DNA from: Hymenoscyphus infarciens | Lineage: Eukaryota; Ascomycota; Leotiomycetes; Helotiales; Helotiaceae | Assembly: GCA_001414345.1 (NCBI GenBank) | Contig: LLCB01000165.1 | Span: 60,742 to 124,741, forward strand | Direction of reading: 5' to 3' | Length of the DNA: 64,000 bases | In this document: positions 43,001 to 52,118 of the stretch, one piece after another | How positions within the stretch are numbered: the stretch's first letter is position 1 | Layout: the number at the start of each line of letters is the position of its first letter | Position numbers and translations under genes: made by a program | Notes under the pieces: generated by a model | What the model saw: only the letters and a program-made list of their open reading frames with translations | Databases searched by the model: none | What the model was told of the DNA's origin: nothing

Positions 43001-43274
43001 CATAGGTGGAATGCAGAACCACACCCCCCAATGCCCCTATGAGGACCAACCCCAATTTCCCCAGAATCAAATATGTACATGCCGCCAGGCCTACTGCAAT
43101 CGCGCCGAGGGTTTCCGGTGTAGCTGTGGAAAGGAACCGGAGTCCTTGTGTGAGAAGATCGTCTGCCTTTGTAGTTGGCACATCTGGTGTTTTCGTAGCT
43201 AGGGGCGTGGGCAATTCCCGAGGGGTTTGTGGGAGGCCCTCGCCATGTTTTGAGTCTCCGCCAGTTCCATTCAT
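40071..43274 (-). CDS. PXA-PX-Nexin_C membrane sorting-nexin-like protein, 1,067 residues
   Basis: Intronless. The N-terminal hydrophobic segment LGAIAVGLAACTYLILGKLG with LVLIGALGGVV (about residues 56-86) probably anchors it in a membrane. A PXA domain follows (from about residue 148: LNELVEAVIRDYVKWWYNPI). After a Ser/Thr/Pro-rich linker comes a PX domain with the phosphoinositide-binding RRYNDF motif and LPSWKEHTKSSLRGELERYI. A long disordered Ser-rich stretch precedes the C-terminal Nexin_C domain (ETRMAVELLFAVISELYTLS, then FRRTLLNAAKTFLLRPG). The plan resembles Mdm1/SNX13-SNX25-type endoplasmic-reticulum/vacuole contact proteins, but I see no RGS domain between PXA and PX. The frame extends upstream without an ATG through a (GACGAG)n microsatellite; the first ATG is at 43274. 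Confidence 0.9.
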   Translation of the reverse strand: MNGTGGDSKHGEGLPQTPRELPTPLATKTPDVPTTKADDLLTQGLRFLSTATPETLGAIAVGLAACTYLILGKLGLVLIGALGGVVLHSTYEGQSPLVGEVKSAQREQSLDVVKRILDWRDVQSRALEEEEDSELENSFDGFRPETGAALNELVEAVIRDYVKWWYNPILPEETSFPTAARRTLTKFVLSISSHLSRKRPADAFLDFLTNSSSIVIVFLHELSSALATQPATMPATEAVYAYLSANPDSNLANVLNKKQHMKKFKMVADDVLQNFLEKSAYDCDPSRVFLREMLAGVVLDMTLKSTSKPEWINGWIVYLLEDGEPDLSQAIDVAMADRVDLSNPFNEIDGNVGNIGLTKPVNPKSDQQTAKGHKKSVSRAEEAMKEALEEAKRLSRLMAEEDAKAPQSPHKGLENVPKELAIAVEKNAQHLAISTAEMAIPTTPKESTPTIPNGFTNSQVSNGTPPIIDSVIGSPVSSPLKESASPSASNDSLPPQSHATFTSFDQIVPPIPTAFQDDSPRRRKTISLTLKNANIIIHDDSTAADKGKIRNKPGSDYLIQVEPASSDYPGWMTVRRYNDFENLHEVLRRIAKLSGVTAFTEQHSALPSWKEHTKSSLRGELERYIREALWHQHLAESEGMKRFLEKDQGQTTSSSSTKSGFLGITLPPHPGFDTVGKGVLDAITSAPKGVAEGGKAIGGGITGVFNSIGNLGQKKVATESTANLGHTSQGSTTTLPRMDSTTSISSNSKARASVDSLRAVPVVQTQPSKLPQMERRPSRISIAGDEGEREPRVSTSARSSMSGKRSAVPSRDPSRAPSRRGTPLSSPTQSTLDGLKLPPPPSAISEDYGTDSTVLTESTASASRTSTSTAPSQPSPVRSSMSTTRRTSVPVNTSPRKPRREAPPVTEEETRMAVELLFAVISELYTLSSAWKFRRTLLNAAKTFLLRPGNPSLSSIQSLIQDSVIASNTSDAGIASHLKKLRENTMPTEEELKAWPAEMTAEEKERLRIKARRLLVERGVPTALTGVMGQAATGEAMGRVFDCLQIEEVNQGLMFGMLLQCVRVITQ

Positions 43275-43786
43275 CGCGCTCGTGTTTGCTGCTTGCGCAT
43301 TCTGGGGAAGGGTCAATTTTGACAGCGGTTTCCTTCTGGTGAGTCGTTGGTTGATGTAATTTCGTGGGTGAGGATGAGACGAGGACGAGGACGAGGACGA
43401 GGACGAGAATTCAAGAATCAGACTGAGACTGAGGATTTCGATGTTTCGTGTCAACTAGTTCTCGACTCGGGACACTCGATTCGTCACGCAAGGCAAGCCC
43501 ACAGCACTCGTATTGGCGCATGGGCATGCGGTCAGAACAAGCATCAAAAATGTATGGGGTTCTGGTACTGTGCCACTCGGCGTCTCTTCGGGCACCGGCC
43601 CGTGCCTGCTTCCGAAAGGGCTACGGGCCGGGTCGGTTGTATATCGGGTAGTCTAGGATGGTCTCCGCAATCGCGCCAAACGCGTCTCCCCACCAAGCTC
43701 TTCAAGCTTCGATATCAACGCTCATTGACCTTCTACTATCCGAACTTTTGTCATCGCCTTGAGCATACTAAGCCCACGAAGCCAAT
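43275..43786. promoter_or_regulatory. Divergent promoter region of the PX protein and SUB1
   Basis: About 510 bp separating two divergent start codons. It includes a (GACGAG)n microsatellite at 43378-43408, near the PX gene. An open frame passes through it on each strand but neither begins with a convincing ATG. Confidence 0.5.
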
Positions 43787-44351
43787 ATGCCGAAACGCGC
43801 AGCAGAAGACGACTACGAATCGGACGGCGGTTTCGTCGAGAACGATGACGGATCTGCCCCCAAAAGCAAGAAAAGCAAAAAGGCCACAACCACAGAGTCA
43901 AAGGGCAGCGCCGGTTCCTGGGATGTAGGCAATGTTTCTTCAAACCACAGTCATGCGCTTGGCTGATGTCTGATAGCTTTCCTCTGGACGAAATCCAAGA
44001 CGAGTTGAGATCACCGATTTCAAGAACCAGAAATTGATCAATATTCGGGAATTCTACTTGAAGGATGAGGCCTATTTGCCTGGCAAGAAGGTATGTTGAT
44101 TCTCACTCTCTGCTAAAAGGTTGACTCTAATACTTGTGCAGGGTATCTCTCTGACTGTCGATCAATATAAAGCACTTGTAAAGGCGATCCCGGAAATAAG
44201 CGCAAGTCTCAAGGCGTCTGGTATCGCAGTCGATGAATCTACCGCCATGGACGAAGACAACGAGCTCGCGGATGAGAAACCAAAGAAGAGAAAGGCGGCC
44301 GCCAAGAAGGATAAGAAGGCCAATATCGATGAGACGAGTGATGAGGAATGA
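43787..44351 (+). CDS. SUB1: Transcriptional coactivator Sub1/PC4, 3 exons
   Basis: Single-stranded-DNA-binding coactivator acting in RNA polymerase II initiation and elongation. Exons 43787-43924, 43977-44090 and 44142-44351 join in phase 0 to 153 residues. Exon 1 encodes the acidic/basic N-terminus (PKRAAEDDYESDGGF, KSKKSKKATT). Exons 2 and 3 encode the PC4 fold: RRVEITDFKNQKLINIREFY, LKDEAYLPGKKGISLTVDQY and ALVKAIPEI, with the conserved PGKKGISL motif spanning the second splice. The C-terminal tail is acidic then lysine-rich (KPKKRKAAAKKDKK). Both introns are about 51-52 nt. The first donor, GTAGGC, is weak but gives the expected SWDLSSGRNPRRV junction. Confidence 0.94.
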
Positions 44352-45129
44352 GCAGTGAGCATCGACGGTGTATGATAAGGGGACACGGATTTTCGCCTGG
44401 GCTGAATGTTGCTACGATATTGTTTGTCTATGGGCCCGGCTGGATGGAGTTGTTTTTATGCGAAATTGCGCGTTTGATAAGATCTGGGTTACAGGACGGG
44501 CTACCTGAAAATAGCACTGGCATATTCCACGAAGATATGTTCTATTTGAATGGGCAGAGTGTTGCTTCATGATGGCGCAGCTGAATTCCTCAGACGCATA
44601 TGGCAAAGCTAATAGGATCAAGACATACGATGTTCAACGCTTTCTGCATTCCAATTTCCCTTCTCTTTCTTCTCTCTTTACGCTTCCACTTCTTGTTTCA
44701 GTCTCAACTGCTACTTTTTGCCTGCCACTACATTTCGAAACTCGTTCATTGCCCCACGAACACTCCTTTGTTTTTGTTTAAACTTCTCGGACGACACCGT
44801 CAACTATTCTGAGATGTCGTGGGGTAATGTACAATATTTCCCCTCAACTAGAATGTTGGCTTGGTAGTGAGTTGGCATCTTGACATGAGTCTTCCTGAAA
44901 GCAGAAATGCATAACTCCATCTCTCTGCTATGCTTTTTTGATTCTTCTAGATTGCCGTACAGCACAGCAAAGTAGATCAAGACGGGGGATGAACTCTCTA
45001 CTTCGGTTTCCTTTTCAAATACACTTCCATTGAAGTCGAGTCATGTTTCTCTACTTGACAAGTACATCTTCCCCTCTCATGGAAGTGGTGATCTCTCGGC
45101 TTCGATTACCCTCTATGCTTGCATAGAAC
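44352..45129. other. SUB1 3' flank
   Basis: T-rich 3' flank followed by AT-leaning sequence; no gene seen. Confidence 0.4.
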
Positions 45130-45740
45130 TCGAGGGACGACTATTATATTTTACTTCTACTTTCAAATGACTTGAAGCACGACGACTCTACTCCTCTCTT
45201 GGCAGCTACCCCCTCCAGCTTTCACGGAGCTTGGGAGACAATCCCTCCACTTCAACCACGTTCGAGGAATTCAAAGGGTGGTCCTCTATTTCAACTTACT
45301 TGTTTTTTGGAAGTTAAGAGACTGCCCCTTTGATTCAGGTTGCTCTTCATGACTCATCTTCCCACTTTGGTGGAACCCGGGAGACCGCCTCGCTACTCCT
45401 TTGACCTTGCTACTTCTACAGAACTGGAGGCACGATCTCTTCACTTCGGCTCACCCTTCACTCTCTGATGAAAGTCAACAGACGACCCCTCGACTTCAGC
45501 TTTCACTTGAAAACAGGGTTCAAAGAACTCAAGGGGAGGACCGACGACTTTGACGTGCTCTTTACGCTAAGTGACGGCCCCTCTCCTTCAACCACTTTCA
45601 CAGAGTGGAGAGGCAACCCCACCCCTGCTCCATGAAAAGTGGAATATAAAGGACGGTTTTTCAAAGAAGTTGAGTAACGATCCCTCCACTTCAACTTGTT
45701 TCTCTACACGTTTATTTATAAACTAGAGAGACGTGTTTTG
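45130..45740. repeat. Highly degenerate minisatellite-like array, about 40-50 bp units
   Basis: Units begin with variants of GAGACGAYCCCTCCACTTCA and end with variants of TTCACAGAACTCRAG. Good copies of the start occur near 45237, 45480, 45572 and 45676. Units vary in length and sequence. No coding frame persists. Confidence 0.55.
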
Positions 45741-46285
45741 CTGGATATTCTTACCTTCATAGAAACCTTAGAAAAGAATGACTACTCTATCTCAACTTAA
45801 CTATCTTTTTCTCTTTCGGTCTAGTATGTTTCTTTCACCATTCTCTATACTAACCATTCTCTATACTAACCATTCTAGCCACCTGATTGATCAATATAGT
45901 GAGTCGGGTCAATAAAGGACCTTACCAATAAACCAACGCCTTTTACCCAAACAATCATCTTTTGGGGTTACCAATACACGACTACACTTCCAGTACATGA
46001 TGCCCTATTCAAGAAGAGAACATCGTGCAGCTTTAGAGTTCTTTTTCTTTGGTTACATTTTATTCTCTACTGTACAACACAGGATATAGAAGTTTAGTAC
46101 TGCGACAGAGACTTAGGCTAGACTTGAGAACGCCTACAAGAGCGATATATGAAAGCTGAAAGTAGACACGAAAACCTCACCAGAAGATACAAAGTTCAAG
46201 TATAAGGTCCGCGTTTGAGAAAGGTTAGACGTTCATTGGAACATTCGACATTTCATAGAATTAACCACCTCCAGATGGAGTCTTT

Positions 46286-46456
46286 ACGTTCGCGGGAAGT
46301 CTTGATGTTCGACAGAAGCCTTGATGTTTGTTGAGAGCCTCAACGTTCGTAAGTAGCTTTGAAGTTTGTGAGAAGCTTAGAGTTCAAGAGAAGCCTTAAC
46401 CTCTGAGAGAATGTTCAACTGTTAAAAGAAGACCTAAAGTTCAATCGGGAGCTAGC
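46286..46456. repeat. Degenerate 19-bp tandem repeat, about 9 copies
   Basis: Successive 18-19-bp units follow the pattern AHGTTCGNNAGAAGCCTTR: ACGTTCGCGGGAAGTCTTG, ATGTTCGACAGAAGCCTTG, ATGTTTGTTGAGAGCCTCA, ACGTTCGTAAGTAGCTTTG, then AAGTTTGTGAGAAGCTTA, GAGTTCAAGAGAAGCCTTA and three more diverged units. The phase is kept nearly throughout. Confidence 0.75.
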
Positions 46457-47565
46457 TTTCGAATAAAGATAAAACATTCACCGGATAATATTTCAAAAAG
46501 GGTCGTTACCTCAAACTTTGCTCTTGTAAGAAGTACATTCCAACATTTGAATGTTGATGGGTGATATATCATTATGTATTCTCCGCCTTCTGGCCAAGCA
46601 CCAAGCTACCCGCGCAAGTTTGAGTACGAACGACTGGGTTTCAAAATGTGTAAGAATTGTTGGTTTGAAAAATCTGAACCCGAAGTTTGAAGGCTGAAAA
46701 GGTATTACAGCGAGAGGGCGAAAAAACCTACTGAGTAGTACAGCTGAGAAAAATTTGCTGAGAAGAGAATTCAAGATACAGATCGAAAGGATATATTTTC
46801 TCAAATAGCTTATAGGTTTATGGAACAAGAAGTAAGGGTAATTTCTCATGATAAGAAAAGGAGAAGCAAGTCTCGGTTAGGCTTCAAGATAATGTGATTA
46901 AACTCCGAGTTACTCTTAATTTATCGGAGATCGTAGTTTGATTTGCTTGGGATTCTTCTAGACTAGATGTGGAGGTTTAGAGATTGGAAGTCTTGATGAT
47001 GAAATAATAATAAGTCATATGTAGACTTTTCACTGCTTTTGAAATCTAGAGAGGCACTCATTTAAGATTCTGTTTGACTCGCTTTTCCCTTTCCTCCTGA
47101 ACAACTTTAGTTCAGACGAGCGAATCCGCAGAGCACTTTTTGAAACGCGACACTGAAGTGTATTTTATACAGAACGGACATGAGCAGATAGAGTCACCAC
47201 TCACCCAATTTAATTATAAATTGGTTTATTAGACACTTTAAGAGGACTTTAAAAGAATATAGGCATAAGATGCTACGCTTACTTTTACAGGTTACTCCCA
47301 TGCTGCTACACTTCTCTATACTTCTATCGATTTCAATATTATAATAGTAGAAGAAGAAGTAGGAGATTAGGTAAAGCGTTTACGCTTTAGCCGAGAGCCT
47401 TTCCTAAAAGAGGTTAGAAGGTACTATACGAAGTCGTTATAAGATAATACTAACCTTCTCTTTTTCTAACTCGTTCTTATTATTTTTTCTTATTCTCTTT
47501 ACCTATCTATCTTAGTATTAAAATAAAGATCAGTAGAACAGCTAAGAGAAAGAGAGAGGAATAGT

Positions 47566-47790
47566 AAGAGAGAGGAATAGTAAGAGAGAGATAGTAAGAG
47601 AGAGATAGTAAGAGAGAGATAGTAAGAGAGAGATAGTAAGAGAGAGATAGTAAGAGAGAGATAGTAAGAGAGAGATAGTAAGAGAGAGATAGTAAGAGAG
47701 AGATAGTAAGAGAGAGATAGTAAGAGAGAGATAGTAAGAGAGAGATAGTAAGAGAGAGATAGCGAGAGAGATAGCGAGAGAGAGAGAGAG
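47566..47790. repeat. 14-bp satellite-like tandem array
   Basis: AGTAAGAGAGAGAT repeated about 13 times with almost no variation (47595-47760), preceded by two AGTAAGAGAGAGGAAT units and followed by AGCGAGAGAGAT and (GA)n. Low divergence suggests recent expansion. Confidence 0.9.
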
Positions 47791-48068
47791 AGCTAGAAAT
47801 AGAGAGTAGCTCTAGAGAGTTTGTAACTAAGTAGAAGTAACTAACTCTTAGAGTGTTCTTAGAAGCACTTAGATAGTTTATAAATGAAATTTTATAAGTA
47901 GTAGCTTTATTCGCTCATGTCTATTCTATAATTTTAATATAGTTAGCTCGTATAAGCTCTTCTAGTAACTAGAAAGTTACTTATTCTATACCTATTAATA
48001 CCTTGTAAAACATCTTACGATGCTGCCGTAGTTAAGATGCCTTCTAAAATGGAGAGTAATAAATGGAG

Positions 48069-48190
48069 TGTCACGTAAAAGTGGACCCCTCGGCTACGCT
48101 GTCAGGGGTGCCTTTTCACGTATATATAAGAGGCTATAACCCCCCCCCCCCAAATTCAAGCTCTTCGGAGCGTTCTCTATACCCGATCTT
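48069..48190 (+). repeat. LTR-like segment, copy 2
   Basis: Begins TGTCACGTAAAAGTGGACCC and has a 17-bp inverted repeat (CGTAAAAGTGGACCCCT against AGGGGTGCCTTTTCACG) around a short loop, then CGTATATATAAGAGG, a C12 run (48140-48151), AAATTCAAGCTC and GAGCGTTCTC. It matches 34308-34410 in order and wording. Ends and target duplications were not found, so LTR identity is inferred. Confidence 0.5.
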
Positions 48191-48555
48191 GTACGTGATA
48201 TGGAGCGATAAAGACATAAGCAAAGGACGATTACGTGTAGTATGTTGCGGTGCGGGAAAATCTTGAGGGTAAGCTCTTTGTTGTTGTCCAGAAACCGTAG
48301 GAAAAGAGAACTCTGAACTTTGTTGCATATCGCACTTTGTATGTCGAGAGAAGAGCGAAGATGTATTTTGTTGTATTTCGCACTTTTTAATGTCAATGGC
48401 AGAGTACATTCCATGTCAAGGGAAGAGAGAATATATGTTTTGTTGTCTTTCGCACTTTTCAATGTCAAGGAAAGCGCGATCTGACATATAGAACCTATAC
48501 TCCAAACTCTTAATATGTTCCAAAACTTATTCAAGTAACTTAATTAATCTAATAC

Positions 48556-49344
48556 AGCATCCCGTATATACTAAAAGTCGGAAACGACTAAATCGCAAAT
48601 CGTAAAGCGTAAATCGCAAAGTAGTACTTTTTATAAGTATAAAATATGATTTGTTTTAATTTAAGTTCTCTCTCTCTTCTTCTCCCCCCTCCCCCTCCCC
48701 CCTCTCTATATTAAGACTATCTATAGTAACTAATTAGAAAATAGAAAGAGAGAATAAGTATTATATATATAAAGTAACATCGCCTCCTTACTATTATATC
48801 CTTACTCCCTTTTACCTAGCTCTTATCTTATATTCTTTCTATTATTTTTAGATAAATAAGAGAGAAGAAAGAGAAAGAGAAAGAAAAAGAGAGGAAGAGA
48901 GGAAGAGAGGAAGAGGGGAAGAGTAAGAGGAATATTTGCTCTAAACTCCCCTTACCTACGCTAAGAAAAATCTTCTCCTAGAATGTTTGCTTACCTCCCG
49001 TCCTTACCTCACTCTTATTCTTCTCCTACTCTTATTCTTCTCCCACTCTTACCTCACCTATATTCTTCTCTCACTCTCTTCTATACTCTCTTAGGATACG
49101 TAATATATAGAAGAATATGATAAAAGAGTAAGAGAGTAAGAGAGTAAGAGAGTAAGAGAGTAAGAGAGTAAGAGAGTAAGAGAGTAAGAGAGTAAGAGAG
49201 TAAGAGAGTAAGAGAGCAAGAGAGCAAGAGAATAGGATAATATAGTTTAAAATTTGCTCTATCTCTTAAAGGCTTAATACTTAACTTTTGCGATTTACGA
49301 GTTGCGATTTAGTCGTTTCCGACTTTTAGTATATACGGGACGCT
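48556..49344. mobile_element. TIR element, copy 1 (789 bp, non-coding)
   Basis: Terminal inverted repeats of at least 43 bp agree at 42 positions. The left begins AGCATCCCGTATATACTAAA and the right (reverse complement from 49344) begins AGCGTCCCGTATATACTAAA; both continue through GTCGGAAACGACTAAATCGC. Weaker pairing extends about 20 bp further. The single mismatch is a C-to-T type change. The interior is AT-rich and has no open frame; it contains TCTCTCTCTTCTTCTCC and an expanded (AGAGAGTA)n array. No clear target-site duplication. A diverged second copy lies at 49474-50079. Confidence 0.82.
49118..49228. repeat. (AGAGAGTA)n 8-bp array inside TIR element 1
   Basis: Around 12 near-perfect copies of AGAGAGTA, then AGAGAGCA units. 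The matching place in TIR element 2 (about 49930-49943) has only one or two units, so the array expanded after the copies separated. Confidence 0.85.
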
Positions 49345-49473
49345 CTATCTAAGTAGCTAGATTTAATATAATAAAAGTTGAACTTACTAAACTCTCTATT
49401 CGAACTATATAAAAAGCCACTCTTTAAAAAAATTACCCAAGTAATAAAAGTATTCTAATCTCCTAGATATCGT

Positions 49474-50079
49474 ATGCTGAATCTATAAAAGTCTAAAAAC
49501 AACTATAAAATATTACTTTATATAAGTAAAAAAGAGAATAATTAAATTATCTCTCTCTCTCTCGCTCTCTATTCTCTCTATATTAAGACTAGATAGTCTT
49601 ATTTATAGTAACTAGCTAATTAAAGAATAGAGCGAGATAATAAGTATTATATATATAATAGTAATATTACCTTCTTACTATTATCTTCTTACTATTATAG
49701 CTTTACTATCTCTTATATAACTCTTATAGTATATTCTTATTTCTAGATAAATAAGAGAGAGAGAGGATTATTTACTACTTTAGCTAAACTCTTCTTACCT
49801 ATACTAGGAAAAACTTTCCTTTAAAATGCTTACTTACTCTTTTACTCTCTTACTCTCTCTCTCCTACTCTTACTTATATTTTTACTTATACTCTCTTTAT
49901 ATATAGAATATATAAAAGAATAGAATAAGAAATAAGAGAGTAAGTAGATAGTATAATATAATTTATAGTTTAGCTATAGCTCTGAAAAGCCTTAATTAAT
50001 CTAGCTATAAAAAACTTAGCTTTTACGATTTATAATTTACGATATAGTCGTTTTTAGACTTTTATACTTTTAAAACGCT
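49474..50079. mobile_element. TIR element, copy 2, decayed (about 606 bp)
   Basis: The same order of landmarks as element 1: left end TATAAAAGTCTAAAAACAAC (element 1 TACTAAAAGTCGGAAACGAC), AGACTAGATAG, AATAAGTATTATATATATAA, CTTACCTATACTAGGAAAAA (element 1 CTTACCTACGCTAAGAAAAA), and a right end containing ATAGTCGTTTTTAGACTTTT. Differences from element 1 are mostly CG-to-TA type. Homology continues a little past both ends (CGCTCTA on the right, the TAATCT area on the left). Boundaries are approximate. Confidence 0.72.
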
Positions 50080-50936
50080 CTAGTAGAAGAACTAGATTAA
50101 CTAAGCTCTACCTAAATAAGAACCTTTACTCTATACTCAAAGAAAGTTCTAACCTTTAATCAACTAACTTAAACTTTCTAAAATAACGAAAGCAAAGAAC
50201 CTTTTTCTTAGCTATAAATCTATTCTTCATATTCTTAAAGCGTTCCAAAATTTATTTGATTAATAGTAGTATTTAATCTTTCTAGAATAACTAGATAAAA
50301 GAAAGTTTTCTAAGAGAAGAATTTATATTCTAGATATTTTAGATACTTGAAGCTTTATCTAATTAACTTGATTAATCTAAATAATAAGAATACTATGGCT
50401 TAATAGCTTCATTTACTAGACTTACTATTCAGAAATATAAAGTAATAACTCTTATAACATTCTAAACTCTCTTTTAATTATTTCGTTAATATTACTACTA
50501 AAGATAATATAATAAAACAATTCAACTTACTCAACTTGCAATAAAGATGATTGAATAAGAATGATAATTAATGTCACAATTGATGAACGAATCATACCAG
50601 TCCGTAGGCGCACAAAACTTGTGGTTTTGTGAATGGTGGGGTCGTGAATGGCGGTACTCCTTTCCCCCTTTAAGCTAAGCGAATTCAGGTGGGGACTGGA
50701 AGGAACAAATTCAGCAGTGCCAACAAACTGCAATATTTAGTTAACAACATTTCAAAGCAGCGACAGTCTCTATTTCACGAGCATAACTTGAAGAAAATGG
50801 TATTTCTGGGAGGTTTGAAATGCTTATTTGCTATCACTGAAACATTCTCTACCTATGAAACAATTTCTCAGGATACCCCATATGTATGTCCACTGTACGA
50901 ATCCCCACCAAGTATCAAGACTGCGGAATACCCATC

Positions 50937-52118
50937 TCAAGCCTCTTCCTCATGCAAACAGTTCCAAACCTCGTCACTAGGACCCCAGCAACGGGTAGTC
51001 TCCTCCCAAATCGCATGTCTAAAAGCCGGAGTCCTCAATTTTCCACCGTCGCAGAAACACTTCCATTCGCTATCTTTCAACTTGAAGAACACCATCATGC
51101 GGGCGCGGAAATCCTCCATGATATCCCGCTTCCACTCCTTCTTCAGATTGTACATCCTCCTCATTGTCTCATCGAGGGTGGCGGCACGCGGGTCCTCGAG
51201 AAGCTTAGTGCTTTCACAGAGACAGATGGGCCAGGATGCCGTGGGGGAGCGGTGTTTGGCGATTATGATTGTCACATCCGCTACTCTGGCAAGTGTTCGG
51301 GGGACCCAGGTGCCAGCGCTTGGTCGGCGGGAGGTCCAAAGGTGTTGTTCTAGTAGTTCGAGGTCGATGGAGAGGTCAAGGGCCGGTTGACCGTGGTTGG
51401 CAAGGTGGACGATGAGGTTGTGCCATGCGTGGGGGGAGAATCCTGTATGACCTCGGCTGGTTAGGTGGATAGTGTCAAGTTCATCATTATAGAAGAACGG
51501 GGTTGCCAGCCAGTCCTTCTTTGGGATGAGGACTGTACCGGAGCGGAGGAGTTCGTAGAGAGATTCTCTGTTTGCGAGGGGGAGTGTGTTGGGTCCTGGA
51601 TGATGTGTAAGTTTGGAAAGTAAGTAAGGGAGAGGATGTGAGTGTCTACCTTGTTCACGAACGATGAGATGGGCTAGTGGGCCTGATGGGAGGGGTAACG
51701 TGTAGTCTGGAGTGATGGCTGGGTCGAAGTCGTGGGCGTCGGTTGTTACATCGAGAATTCGTGGTTGACGGGCAAGGCGGAATATCTTGAGGCGAATCTC
51801 GACGGGGAGGTTTTTGAATTTGGGAAACAGAGTCGGGTCGTTCTTGTCGGGAGAGGAAACCGCCTGTTCGCCATCGGCATCCTTGGGAATGATGCTCATC
51901 GACTGCTCCGTTCCTTGAGATGGGAGTTGAGATGGTTGAAGCATCGACTCGGAAGAACCTGCTGGCGAAGACGACTCTTGGAGGGGTTGAGTCTTCTTGC
52001 GAGCGGATCGCCTATTGCGTTGGAATCAGGCGTGTGCCATTGTGGATAGCAGAAAGGGAACTTACCTCAAACCCGTTCGCTTCTTTGCGTTCTGCTTTGC
52101 GCCTTTCTTGGATGGCAT
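50937..52118 (-). CDS. 2EXR/F-box-like domain protein, 357 residues, 3 exons
   Basis: Minus-strand exons 52066-52118, 51650-52011 and 50937-51595. Exon 1 encodes the basic start PSKKGAKQNAKKRTGL; exon 2 continues RSARKKTQPLQESSSPAGSS and the 2EXR signature FPKFKNLPVEIRLKIFRLAR. The second intron (51596-51649, 54 nt, GTAGAC ... ATCCAG) preserves the frame; splicing it restores REQGPNTLPLANRESLYELL, matching the family's conserved second box. The body (FYNDELDTIHLTSRGHTGFS; SIDLELLEQHLWTSRRPSAG) is typical, and the C-terminus is Cys/Trp-rich (EWKCFCDGG, RCWGPSDEVWNCLHEE). Function unknown; many fungal genomes carry dozens. The basic N-terminus suggests nuclear location. Confidence 0.82.

Larger units (their letters stand above)
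46457..50936. other. AT-rich, gene-free repeat island
   Basis: Strongly AT-rich from about 47180 to 50520, dense in TA dinucleotides and poor in CG, with no coding frame except a short random-looking minus frame at 46511-46849. It carries the microsatellites, LTR-like segment and TIR elements listed separately. The base pattern fits RIP of repeated DNA. A sharp return to gene-like composition occurs at about 50600. Confidence 0.7.

Noticed and set aside
43275..43454. N-terminal extension of the PX protein with a poly-Ser tract
   Set aside because: It has no ATG (the frame begins at TTG) and the serines come from a (GACGAG)n microsatellite; the first ATG is at 43274.
49118..49228. Possible CRISPR-like array of short repeats
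   Set aside because: The 8-bp units are directly adjacent with no spacers, in a eukaryotic genome; this is a microsatellite.
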